Shown here piece after piece: positions 8,611-16,933 of a DNA stretch of 64,000 nt (positions are counted from its first letter, which is position 1; the number at the start of each line of letters is the position of its first letter). Source of the stretch: Cellvibrio sp. (GTDB taxonomy: Bacteria > Pseudomonadota > Gammaproteobacteria > Pseudomonadales > Cellvibrionaceae); the NCBI GenBank assembly GCA_016712405.1, contig JADJRD010000001.1:372001-436000 (forward strand), read 5' to 3'. The notes under the pieces were generated by a model, which was not told the origin of the DNA, searched no databases, and saw nothing but the letters and a program-made list of their open reading frames with translations. Position numbers and translations under genes: made by a program.

Positions 8611-9333
8611 ATGTCATCAAATACCAGTTCCCCGATTGTTGTTGCCATGGATTTTGATAATGCCAAAGCATGTCTTGATCTAGCTTCCCGATTATCCCCC
8701 CAATATTGCAGGCTAAAGGTCGGTAAAGAGTTATTTACTTCTTGCGGCCCGCAGATCGTTGAAACCTTAATGCAAAAAGGTTTTGATATATTTCTCGACT
8801 TGAAATTTCACGATATCCCCAATACCACAGCCAAAGCTGTTAAAGCAGCGGCAGATTTAGGGGTGTGGATGGTGAATGTACATGCGTCCGGCGGTGAGCG
8901 CATGATGTTAGCGGCGCGTGAAATATTGGATCAATCCTCGGGTCAGAAACCTTTGTTGATTGCGGTTACTGTGCTGACGAGTATGGAGCAATCTGATTTG
9001 CTGGGTGTAGGTGTTGCATATCCAATCGATAATCAAGTCGAACGACTTGCAGGCTTGGCGCATTACTGTGGCCTTGATGGTATTGTCTGCTCTGCACGTG
9101 AAGCAAAACAAATGCGTCAACAATTTGATCAGAATTTTTGTTTAGTAACGCCTGGAATTCGAATGGCTGATTCGCCCGCTGATGATCAGCGTCGCACATT
9201 AACCCCTGTTCAAGCTATGCAAGAAGGCAGCAGTTACTTGGTGATTGGTCGCCCTATTACCGGAGCAGAGAACCCGGCGCAAGCCTGTGAAAACATATTC
9301 AACGAATTGGTTCAAAACGGTTTTGGTAATTAA
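8611..9333 (+). CDS. pyrF: Orotidine 5'-phosphate decarboxylase
   Basis: Last step of de novo UMP synthesis, decarboxylating OMP. The 240-aa TIM barrel shows the active-site signature DLKFHDIPNT (about residues 69-78), the N-terminal strand VAMDFDN, and the phosphate-binding C-terminal GRPIT motif. The length matches the family. It is the first of five closely spaced genes (pyrF-cmk-phosphomannomutase-galU-manC), so UMP and CMP supply is linked to nucleotide-sugar synthesis. In relatives pyrF and cmk lie near each other but with rpsA, ihfB and lapAB between them; those are not here. Confidence 0.96.
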   Translation: MSSNTSSPIVVAMDFDNAKACLDLASRLSPQYCRLKVGKELFTSCGPQIVETLMQKGFDIFLDLKFHDIPNTTAKAVKAAADLGVWMVNVHASGGERMMLAAREILDQSSGQKPLLIAVTVLTSMEQSDLLGVGVAYPIDNQVERLAGLAHYCGLDGIVCSAREAKQMRQQFDQNFCLVTPGIRMADSPADDQRRTLTPVQAMQEGSSYLVIGRPITGAENPAQACENIFNELVQNGFGN

Positions 9334-9338
9334 ATTTT

Positions 9339-10013
9339 ATGTCGAAAAAAATAACCCTAGTGACGATTGATGGACCCAGTGGGTCAGGCAAAGGAACATT
9401 AAGTCAATTATTGGCAAAAAAATTAGGTTTTCATTTGTTGGATAGCGGTGCTTTATATCGTATTACCGCCTTGGCCTCTCTACAAAAAAATATTGATTTG
9501 AATAATGTTGATGCAGTTGCGGATGTCGCCTTGAATTTGCAAATCCGTTTCGATGTGAGCAGTGATAAAACAATTATTTTTCTCGAAGAAAAAAATGTAA
9601 CGGATGCTATACGTGCAGAGACAATCAGTATGGCTGCATCGAAAGTTGCTGCATATCAACCTGTCAGGTCTGCTTTGTTGGCACGTCAACGTGCATTTGC
9701 AACAGCGCCGGGCTTAATTGCGGATGGTCGAGATATGGGCACGGTGGTATTCCCAAATGCACCGGTTAAATTATTTTTAACCGCGAGCGCGGAAGCCAGA
9801 GCAGAACGCCGCTACAAACAGTTAATCGCCAAAGGTGAAACTGTTGATAAATCGATTCTGGTAAAAGAAATACAAGAGCGCGATGATCGTGACACCAAAC
9901 GCAGTGTGTCACCTTTGGTGCCTGCAAGTGATGCCGTGATTGTGGATAGTACAAGCATGAGTATTGAGCAGGTGTTTGATTTTATGTTGAACACAATACA
10001 GAAAGAAATTTAA
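9339..10013 (+). CDS. cmk: Cytidylate kinase
   Basis: Phosphorylates CMP and dCMP with ATP. The 224-aa P-loop NMP kinase carries IDGPSGSGKGTLSQLL at the N terminus, the LDSGALYR nucleotide-binding motif, IADGRDMGTVVFP in the CMP-binding insert region, and RDDRDTKRSVSPL in the lid. It lies 5 bases after pyrF. rpsA, which nearly always follows cmk in gammaproteobacteria, is missing; the next gene is a phosphomannomutase, so the local order is rearranged. Confidence 0.95.
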   Translation: MSKKITLVTIDGPSGSGKGTLSQLLAKKLGFHLLDSGALYRITALASLQKNIDLNNVDAVADVALNLQIRFDVSSDKTIIFLEEKNVTDAIRAETISMAASKVAAYQPVRSALLARQRAFATAPGLIADGRDMGTVVFPNAPVKLFLTASAEARAERRYKQLIAKGETVDKSILVKEIQERDDRDTKRSVSPLVPASDAVIVDSTSMSIEQVFDFMLNTIQKEI

Positions 10014-10027
10014 ACGGGAAATTTTCC

Positions 10028-11380
10028 ATGCCGCTGACATGTTTCAAAGCTTACGATATTCGCGGAAAACTCGGCGAAGAATTAAATGAAGATATTGTTT
10101 ATCGTATTGCCCGTGCTTATGCCGTTTTTTTAAAGCCCAAAACTGTAGTGGTGGGTGGTGATGTTCGCTTGACCAGTCGCGATTTAAAAATGGCTTATGC
10201 CAAAGGCCTTCAGGATGAAGGTGTCAACGTGATTGATATCGGCATGTGTGGAACTGAAGAAATTTATTTTGCCACCAGTCATTTGGGCGTTGATGGTGGT
10301 GTCGAAATTACGGCCAGCCATAATCCCATTGACTACAACGGATTAAAAATGGTGAAGGCCGGATCACAACCGATTAGTGGTGATACAGGGCTAAATGAAA
10401 TCAAACGTATTGCTGAAGAAAATAAATTTTCTGTGGTTGATTCTGCAAAACGTGGCTCTTACAAAGAAGAAAGTATTCTCCCTGCATATGTAAAACATTT
10501 ATTGGGATATGTTGATCAATCTGCACTCAAACCCCTCAAGCTAGTTGTGAACGCAGGCAATGGTGCAGCAGGGCATGTGATAGATGCGATAGAAAAATAT
10601 TTGCCCTTTGAATTTATCAAAATTCATCATCAGCCAGATGGAACTTTCCCAAACGGTATTCCTAATCCGCTGTTGCCAGAAAATCGTTCATCAACCAGTC
10701 AGGCTGTATTGGATCATAAAGCCGATATGGGCATTGCCTGGGATGGTGATTTTGATCGTTGTTTTTTATTCGATGAGAAGGGGCAGTTTACTGAAGGCTA
10801 TTACATTGTAGGTTTGTTGGCCGAAGCATTTTTGTTAAAAAATCCTGGTGCCAATATTATTCATGATCCACGTTTAACCTGGAATACACAGGACATAGTT
10901 AAACAATCGGGTGGCATCGCTATTCAATCCAAAACTGGTCATGCATTTATTAAAGAGCGCATGCGGTTGGAGGATGCGGTGTATGGTGGCGAAATGAGCG
11001 CGCATCATTATTTCCGTGATTTCTTTTATTGCGACAGCGGCATGATTCCCTGGTTATTGGTGTGCGAATTGTTGTGTCGTAAAGCACAACCGTTGTCATC
11101 CATGTTGGCTGATCGAATTGCTAAATTCCCTTCGCCGGGTGAAATCAACAGTCATGTTGAAAATCCAAAAGTGGCAATTGAAAAAGTGTTACAGCATTAT
11201 CAAGCTGATGCAATATTGATTGATAAAACTGATGGTATTAGCTTGGAGTTTACCGATTGGCGATTTAATTTACGTATGTCGAATACTGAGCCAGTTGTTA
11301 GATTAAATTTGGAATCACGTGCAAATCAGCAATTGGTTAATGAAAAAACCAAAGAAATATTGGCGATGTTAGTTTCCTAA
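10028..11380 (+). CDS. Phosphomannomutase / phosphoglucomutase
   Basis: Interconverts mannose-6-P and mannose-1-P, and often the glucose equivalents, feeding GDP-mannose and UDP-glucose synthesis. The 450-aa alpha-D-phosphohexomutase has four landmarks in order: the catalytic phosphoserine loop TASHNP (~residues 96-101), the Mg loop DGDFDRC (~243-249), the sugar-specificity loop GGEMSAHHYF (~324-333), and the phosphate-binding RMSNTEPVVR near the C terminus. This is the ManB/CpsG/AlgC family. Substrate range cannot be told from sequence alone, but the neighbours galU (needs Glc-1-P) and manC (needs Man-1-P) would both use its products. Confidence 0.93.
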   Translation: MPLTCFKAYDIRGKLGEELNEDIVYRIARAYAVFLKPKTVVVGGDVRLTSRDLKMAYAKGLQDEGVNVIDIGMCGTEEIYFATSHLGVDGGVEITASHNPIDYNGLKMVKAGSQPISGDTGLNEIKRIAEENKFSVVDSAKRGSYKEESILPAYVKHLLGYVDQSALKPLKLVVNAGNGAAGHVIDAIEKYLPFEFIKIHHQPDGTFPNGIPNPLLPENRSSTSQAVLDHKADMGIAWDGDFDRCFLFDEKGQFTEGYYIVGLLAEAFLLKNPGANIIHDPRLTWNTQDIVKQSGGIAIQSKTGHAFIKERMRLEDAVYGGEMSAHHYFRDFFYCDSGMIPWLLVCELLCRKAQPLSSMLADRIAKFPSPGEINSHVENPKVAIEKVLQHYQADAILIDKTDGISLEFTDWRFNLRMSNTEPVVRLNLESRANQQLVNEKTKEILAMLVS

Positions 11381-11415
11381 TCGATTTATTTGAATTAACT
11401 TTTTTAGAAGAGAAA

Positions 11416-12312
11416 ATGACTATGGGCATTAAAAAAGCGGTAATTCCAGTAGCGGGTTTGGGGACGCGTATGTTGCCAGCGACCAAAGCTATTCCCAAAG
11501 AAATGTTACCCGTTGTTGATAAACCTTTAATTCAATATGTGATTGAAGAGGCAGCAGCAGCGGGGATTAAAGAAATTGTTTTGGTTACTCACGCCAGTAA
11601 AAACGCCATTGAACACCATTTTGATACTAGCTTTGAATTGGAAGCGCAATTGGAATCGCGTTTAAAGCGTTCATTGCTTGCTGAGGTGCGTTCAATTACA
11701 CCGCCTGGGTTAACTGTTATTTCAGTTCGACAAGCAGAAGCAAAAGGATTAGGTCACGCCATATTGGCTGCGCGTTCAGTCGTGGGTGATGAGCCTTTTG
11801 CAGTGTTATTGCCGGATGTGTTGATTGATAACGCTGCTTGCAATTTGAAACAAGATAATTTGGCGGGCATGACAAAACGTTTTGCAGAAACCGGACATAG
11901 TCAAATTCTGGTTGAACAAGTCCCTCATGATCAAGTGGATAAATATGGTGTTGTGGATTGTTCTGGTGCGCAAGTTGCACCAGGCCAAACTGCTCCCATT
12001 AAAGCCATGGTAGAAAAACCACCTGTAGATGAGGCGCCATCGGATATGGCAATTGTCGGTCGTTATGTTTTATCCAAAACTGTTTGGGATTTATTGGCGA
12101 AAACTATGCCCGGCGCCGGTGGTGAAATTCAATTGACTGATGGCTTGGATGCATTGTTGGGTTTGGAGACTGTTGAAGCTTATCAATTAATTGGTCGCAG
12201 TCACGATTGTGGAACCAAAATTGGATACATGATGGCGAATGTAATTTACGGTGAGCGTCATCCGGATATTGGTAATTCGTTGAAAAGTTTTTTGAAGGAA
12301 AGATATAAATAA
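11416..12312 (+). CDS. galU: UTP-glucose-1-phosphate uridylyltransferase
   Basis: Makes UDP-glucose from UTP and glucose-1-phosphate for LPS core, exopolysaccharide and glycan precursors. The 298-aa protein shows the nucleotidyltransferase signature GLGTRMLPATKAIPKEMLP (~residues 12-30), LPDVLIDN at the metal site, VEKPPVDEAPS, and GRYVLS. The start ATG at 11416 follows an AGAAGAGA stretch; an alternative ATG lies two codons later. It is placed between phosphomannomutase and manC, consistent with a sugar-nucleotide operon. Confidence 0.95.
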   Translation: MTMGIKKAVIPVAGLGTRMLPATKAIPKEMLPVVDKPLIQYVIEEAAAAGIKEIVLVTHASKNAIEHHFDTSFELEAQLESRLKRSLLAEVRSITPPGLTVISVRQAEAKGLGHAILAARSVVGDEPFAVLLPDVLIDNAACNLKQDNLAGMTKRFAETGHSQILVEQVPHDQVDKYGVVDCSGAQVAPGQTAPIKAMVEKPPVDEAPSDMAIVGRYVLSKTVWDLLAKTMPGAGGEIQLTDGLDALLGLETVEAYQLIGRSHDCGTKIGYMMANVIYGERHPDIGNSLKSFLKERYK

Positions 12313-12324
12313 AGAGTATTCATT

Positions 12325-13738
12325 ATGATTATTCCCATTATTCTCGCGGGTGGTTCAGGAACACGTTTGTGGCCTTTATCGCGTACGCATTATCCAAAAC
12401 AATTATTAAAATTGTTTGGTGATGTGACTATGCTGCAACAAACATTATTGCGATTGAAAGGCATTCCTGATCTTGCTGCACCAATTGTTGTTTGTAATGA
12501 AGAACACCGTTTTATGGTGGCGGAACAGTTACATGAAATCGGCGAAAAAAATGCATCGATTTTATTGGAACCAGTTGCGCGTAATACGGCACCTGCTTTG
12601 GCGATTGCGGCAATTCATGCAGCGAGTTTGGCAGAGGATCCAATTTTATTGGTTTTATCCGCTGACCACATGATTCGTGATGTCGATGTTTTTCAGCAAG
12701 CAGTGAACAATGCAGTGATTGCGGCTGAAAAAAATCATCTAGCGACTTTTGGTGTGCAACCAACGCGACCTGAAACAGGTTATGGTTACATCAAAACCAA
12801 AAAAATCTGATGCCGATGCATCATTTTCTTCTGTAGAAAAATTTGTTGAAAAACCCAATCTTGAAACAGCTCAATCTTATTTGGATGAGGGGTGTTATTT
12901 TTGGAACAGTGGGATGTTTGTCTTTAAGACCTCTGTATTTTTAAAGGAGTTACAATTACAGAGTCCCGATTTGGTAACAGCAGTTGAGGCCGCTAGAGAA
13001 CATTCAACACAAGATCTGGATTTTATTCGTATTGATAAAAATACTTTTGCTCAGGCGCCGAATATTTCTATCGATTACGCATTAATGGAAAAAAGTAAAA
13101 ATGTGGTTTGTGTTTCGCTGGACGCTGGTTGGAGTGACGTGGGTGATTGGAAATCGTTTAGTGATTTGAATGATAAAGATGCGTCCGGTAATAGTTTTAT
13201 TGGCGACAGTATTGATCTTGGCTCGACCAATACATTGGTGTTTTCACGCGATAAGTTGGTGGCGACTTTAGGTGTTGATAATTTAATGATTATCAACACA
13301 CCCGATGCGATTTTAGTTGCGGATAAAAATCAGGCACAACAAGTCAAATCTATCATCACGCAAATTGAAAAACAAAAACGCAAAGAACATTTACAGCATA
13401 GAGAAATTTATCGCCCCTGGGGTTGTTACGATGCGATTGACGATGGTGATCGTTATCAAGTGAATTTGATTCGGGTTAAACCGGGCGGTAGTTTATCTTT
13501 GCAAATTCACCATCATCGTGCAGAGCACTGGATTGTGGTGAAGGGAACTGCGTTGGTTCAAAAAGGCAATGAGGAGTATTTGCTGTCTGAAAATGAATCA
13601 ACCTATATTCCTGTTGGCATTGCTCACCGGTTAAGCAATCCTGGAAAAATTCCTTTGGAAATCGTTGAGGTGCAATCCGGTTCCTATCTTGAAGAGGATG
13701 ATGTGGTGAGATTGGAGGATAGCTACGGTAGATCCTGA
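12325..13738 (+). pseudogene. manC: Mannose-1-phosphate guanylyltransferase / mannose-6-phosphate isomerase, frameshifted
   Basis: Type II bifunctional enzyme (ManC/AlgA/CpsB) making GDP-mannose. The N-terminal pyrophosphorylase signature GGSGTRLWPLSRTHYPKQ is at residues ~8-25; the C-terminal cupin isomerase domain begins around PWGCYDAID and includes SLQIHHHRAEHWIVV. The frame breaks after GYGYIKTKK, inside a run of seven A's at about 12800-12806. With six A's the frame continues as KKSDADASFSSVEKFVEKP to the stop at 13738, giving 470 aa, the normal length. The break could be a sequencing error, a real mutation, or slippage on the A run. Everything else about the protein looks functional. 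Confidence 0.85.
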
Positions 13739-13742
13739 TTTT

Positions 13743-13766
13743 AAAACCTCCTTCGGGAGGTTTTTT
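13743..13766 (+). terminator. Rho-independent terminator of the pyrF-manC operon
   Basis: AAAACCTCC and GGAGGTTTT form a perfect 9-bp stem with a TTCG tetraloop, followed by more T's. It lies 4 bases after the manC stop. Confidence 0.93.
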
Positions 13767-13772
13767 GCATTT

Positions 13773-13900
13773 TGCACCAATTAAAAGCAGATAATTTTTT
13801 AAATGTTTTCGTATTGTGCATTTTTGTTTTTGTTGATTGATCAATTTTACTCTAACCCATTGAAATAAATTATTTTAATAATGCTGGCGTTAATCTTGCT
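13773..13900 (+). promoter_or_regulatory. Sigma-54 promoter with NtrC-like half-sites upstream of amt
   Basis: TGGC at 13885-13888 and TTGC at 13896-13899 place GG and GC exactly 10 bases apart, the invariant -24/-12 arrangement read by sigma-54 (RpoN). About 110 bases upstream is TGCACCA (13773-13779), identical to one arm of the NtrC consensus, and TTGTGCA (about 13814-13820) resembles the other arm. Transcription would start near 13911, leaving a roughly 150-base leader. NtrC/RpoN control is expected for an ammonium transporter. Confidence 0.62.
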
Positions 13901-14058
13901 ATAGATTAGCCCTGTTTTTGAGTATCAAAGCTGCTTGAATGACTTTTTATTGTGCAATAGATTTTGTGTTGCTGATTTTTTATGTCAATTTGCCGATTAT
14001 GGCAAGGTGATTGAATCAAAATAGAGCATCTTATAATGACAAATCAGTCGGAGAAAAT

Positions 14059-15354
14059 ATGAAGAAGATAAGTTTAGGTCTAATGGGGCTGTTACTGACA
14101 TTGCCCGTTTTTGCACAAGAGGTCACTTTGAATGGGGCCAATACTGCGTGGATTCTCACCTCCACCGCATTAGTGCTATTTATGACTCTACCCGGATTGG
14201 CACTTTTTTATGCTGGCTTGGTGCGCGTTAAAAACGTGTTGTCTGTGTTAATGCAATGTTTTGCAATTGCCTGTGTTGTCTCATTGGCTTGGTTAATTGC
14301 AGGATATAGCTTGGCATTTGGTTCCGGTAATGCGCTGATTGGTGATTTCAGTATGTTCATGTTGGTCGGTGTCACCGAAGAGGCTTTGGCTGGTGACATT
14401 CCACTGAGCTTGCATGCTATGTATCAAATGACGTTTGCCATTATTACCCCAGCTTTGATTGTGGGTGCGTTTGCCGAGCGCATGAAATTTTCTTCTATGT
14501 TGATCTTCTCTTTGCTTTGGTTATTTTTGGTCTACATCCCAATTTGCCATTGGGTGTGGGCATCCACAGGCTGGTTGTTTGCTATGGGTTTGATCGATTT
14601 TGCTGGTGGTACTGTTGTTCATATCACCGCTGGTATAGCAGCGCTAGTTGCTGCATTAGTGATTGGTAGACGTAATGGTTTTCCCAGTATTGCTATGCCC
14701 CCACATAACATGACCATGACAGTTACCGGTGCGGGTATGTTGTGGGTAGGTTGGTTTGGATTTAATGCAGGTAGCGCTTTAGCCGCAAATGGCAATGCCG
14801 CCATGGCGATGTTGGTCACTCATATCTCTGCCGCCGCTGGTGCTTTTGCCTGGATGTTAATTGAGTGGATAAAATTTAAAAAACCGAGTGCGCTGGGTAT
14901 TGTGACTGGCATGGTTGCCGGTTTAGGTACTATCACGCCCGCATCAGGAAATGTTGGCCCAGGTGGAGCATTAATTATCGGGATTTCTGCTGGTGTGATT
15001 TGTTTTTACATGACGCAATTCATCAAACGTAAACTAAAAATTGACGATTCATTGGATGTTTTCCCTGTGCACGGTGTTGGCGGTATTCTCGGTACATTTT
15101 TAGTCGGTATTTTTGCTTCAACACAATTAGGTGCGTTTAGTGGACAAGGTTTTGCCGCTGGTGTCGAATCAATGTCAGGTCAAATTCAGATTCAATTAAT
15201 TGGAATTGTCGCAACTTTAGGTTACACGGCTGTTGTGACATATTTATTGTTGAAACTGACAAGTTTATTCACTGGAGGTTTACGTGTAACTGCAGAAGAA
15301 GAGAGTGTCGGTTTGGATTTAAGCTTGCACGAAGAAGACGGCTACAAACTTTGA
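14059..15354 (+). CDS. amtB: Ammonium transporter, Amt family
   Basis: Inner-membrane trimeric channel for ammonium uptake under nitrogen limitation. The ATG at 14059 is preferred because GGAG lies about 6 bases upstream and it begins a cleavable signal peptide (MKKISLGLMGLLLTLPVFA), as in E. coli AmtB; the longer in-frame start at 14011 would bury it. The 431-aa protein shows the family strings ALFYAGLVR, DFAGGTVVHI and DVFPVHGVGG, the last two carrying the twin pore histidines. About 11 transmembrane helices follow the signal peptide. No glnK lies immediately upstream, although Amt is usually regulated by a PII protein; it must be encoded elsewhere if used. A sigma-54 promoter lies upstream. 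Confidence 0.95.
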   Translation: MKKISLGLMGLLLTLPVFAQEVTLNGANTAWILTSTALVLFMTLPGLALFYAGLVRVKNVLSVLMQCFAIACVVSLAWLIAGYSLAFGSGNALIGDFSMFMLVGVTEEALAGDIPLSLHAMYQMTFAIITPALIVGAFAERMKFSSMLIFSLLWLFLVYIPICHWVWASTGWLFAMGLIDFAGGTVVHITAGIAALVAALVIGRRNGFPSIAMPPHNMTMTVTGAGMLWVGWFGFNAGSALAANGNAAMAMLVTHISAAAGAFAWMLIEWIKFKKPSALGIVTGMVAGLGTITPASGNVGPGGALIIGISAGVICFYMTQFIKRKLKIDDSLDVFPVHGVGGILGTFLVGIFASTQLGAFSGQGFAAGVESMSGQIQIQLIGIVATLGYTAVVTYLLLKLTSLFTGGLRVTAEEESVGLDLSLHEEDGYKL

Positions 15355-15390
15355 TTGGGTTTTTTCCACCAATCAATTATTCAACTAAAG

Positions 15391-15412
15391 AGGAGGCGAA
15401 AGCCTCCTTTTG
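15391..15412 (+). terminator. Terminator after amt
   Basis: AGGAGGC and GCCTCCT form a 7-bp stem around a GAAA tetraloop, followed by TTTGTTTT. A second hairpin (TTGATTGG/CCAATCAA) lies directly after the stop codon at about 15351-15376. Confidence 0.85.
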
Positions 15413-15588
15413 TTTTATTGTGGCTTTTGTGGAGAGTTTTTTTTGTACAAGATTGATGCGCTCGAAATAATTAACAAATTTTTACGAACAATCTTGAATA
15501 CAAGTCTTTTTTGTTCTAGGATCGCCACTATTAAAAATAGCGCTAGTTCAACTGATATTGCATAAATAATTAAACCAAGGCAAAGGTC

Positions 15589-16188
15589 ATGGCAAACGGA
15601 TTGTTTCTGTGTCTCAGTAAACGTTTTTCATATTCATGCTATCGTATTTTTTCAATAAATATTTTTTTGCTGGGTTTATCAGCCTGCACGTCGCTTGGTG
15701 TGAAATTTGAAATCGATTACGCGGATCGTGACTCCCTGAATTTTACAGGGCCCGGTTCTGCTACAGGCATCATGTTAGATGGTGTGATGGATGGAGCGGG
15801 CGTTGCAATCGGTATTGCTATCGATCAAGGCATCGCAAAAGATATATCTAATAATATTCTTCGTCACGATCCTAAATTTGATTTTCGAGACTTGCTTCGT
15901 CAAAAGCTAAATAGATCATCAATTTCAGGGTTGGAATCCATTAAAATTCAAACCTATGGGTTTAAGTCTGCACCGGGTAAAGATTTAGTTTCTGCTTGGT
16001 TAAAGTTGGATGTCGTAAAAAATGGAACAGCTTTTCACATCAATTATCCTGATGATTTTGCAGATATTAGGACAGAGAAGTTTGTAAAAATTAAAGAAAA
16101 TGCATCAATTGCTGTTGAATTGCTGATTCATGCAATTGATGAGGTAATTAAACGTAAGTTAGTGAATTCTAACCATAATAGTGATTAA
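15589..16188 (+). CDS. Putative lipoprotein of unknown function
   Basis: A 199-aa protein with a long N-terminal region, a hydrophobic segment (FSINIFLLGLSAC) and a lipobox LSAC near residue 33, so it is probably lipidated and exported. The mature part has a glycine-rich stretch (GVMDGAGVAIGIAIDQG, about residues 64-80) and otherwise mixed alpha/beta character. I do not recognise the family. It is the first gene of an accessory cluster; the stop is only about 10 bases before the next small secreted protein, so it is likely co-transcribed with the small-protein/RHS genes. Confidence 0.7.
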   Translation: MANGLFLCLSKRFSYSCYRIFSINIFLLGLSACTSLGVKFEIDYADRDSLNFTGPGSATGIMLDGVMDGAGVAIGIAIDQGIAKDISNNILRHDPKFDFRDLLRQKLNRSSISGLESIKIQTYGFKSAPGKDLVSAWLKLDVVKNGTAFHINYPDDFADIRTEKFVKIKENASIAVELLIHAIDEVIKRKLVNSNHNSD

Positions 16189-16198
16189 AGGTCAGAAT

Positions 16199-16549
16199 AT
16201 GAAAAAGATATTATTCGCTATATTTTTAACTTTTCTTTCAAGTAAAAGTTTTTCACATGATGGAAATAATGGTTGGGTTACAATTTCCAACTTTGATTTA
16301 TGGTCGAATACATATACAGAACCGCAAATCAGAGTTAATTTGAATGGTGATACTTATTACAATCCTGCAGGTATATGCAGCAGTGTAGATAGTTATATGG
16401 TTTCGACAGCGTTAACTGAAAAACAGCAAGATAGGATTTACAGTATGTTGTTGGCCGCAGTTACGGCAAAAAAATCTCTCAGGGTCAGGTTGGATACAAA
16501 TTATTGTGAAAATAATAGGCCTAGAATTTTGAATGTGGTTATTAATTGA
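16199..16549 (+). CDS. Small secreted protein, GW family member 1
   Basis: A 116-aa protein with a signal peptide (MKKILFAIFLTFLSSKSFS). The mature domain of about 97 residues begins NNGWVTISN and has two cysteines, one in the middle (AGICSSVDS) and one near the end (LDTNYCENN), with the helix LLAAVTAKKSLRVRL between. The two next genes share this plan: GW near the mature N terminus, a central Cys, a helix ending in A-x-x-(S)-K, then a strand and a C-terminal Cys. Function is unknown. The pattern loosely recalls small secreted OB-fold B-subunit-like proteins, but this is only a guess. The ATG at 16199 follows AAAGG. Confidence 0.72.
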   Translation: MKKILFAIFLTFLSSKSFSHDGNNGWVTISNFDLWSNTYTEPQIRVNLNGDTYYNPAGICSSVDSYMVSTALTEKQQDRIYSMLLAAVTAKKSLRVRLDTNYCENNRPRILNVVIN

Positions 16550-16567
16550 ACTTCAGGATATTTTTAA

Positions 16568-16906
16568 ATGAAAAAAATATTTATTAAATTGTTTTTGGTG
16601 GCAACTGTTGGTTTTTGTATTCCTTTTGCCAATGCAGAGCAGGGTTGGATTGTAAGTGCAAAAGTAGTCAGAATTGTTGCAACATCGAATGGTGGAATTA
16701 ATGTGCGGCTGTCACCTGAGCTTACAGCTTGCACTTCTCAAAGTGGATATGGTCCGACTTACGCTTCCTTATATCCGGATCATCCGGGAATAAATAGGAT
16801 TCATGCAATTTTGTTGACCGCTTATATGAGTGATAAACCAGTTGCAATATATCTAGGTGATAGTACCTGCAAGATCCAAGAAGTTGAACTCGGCGGTCGT
16901 GTATAA
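16568..16906 (+). CDS. Small secreted protein, GW family member 2
   Basis: A 112-aa protein with signal peptide MKKIFIKLFLVATVGFCIPFANA followed by EQGWIVSAKVVRI. It has a central Cys in LTACTSQSG, the helix AILLTAYMSDKPVAIYL, and a C-terminal Cys in STCKIQEV. The shared features with the preceding gene (GW start, two cysteines, LL-A-x-x-x-K helix, I-x-x-V end) indicate a tandem duplication with strong divergence. It lies 18 bases after member 1 and about 28 bases before member 3. Function unknown; export and a single disulfide are inferred. Confidence 0.72.
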   Translation: MKKIFIKLFLVATVGFCIPFANAEQGWIVSAKVVRIVATSNGGINVRLSPELTACTSQSGYGPTYASLYPDHPGINRIHAILLTAYMSDKPVAIYLGDSTCKIQEVELGGRV

Positions 16907-16933
16907 ATTATTAAAAGTTTTTTGATAACTGAT

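Noticed and set aside
12800..12806. Programmed ribosomal frameshift in manC as the normal expression mode
   Set aside because: Homologous enzymes are single uninterrupted frames, a +1 shift is needed, and no stimulatory structure is obvious; slippage is kept only as a possibility to test.
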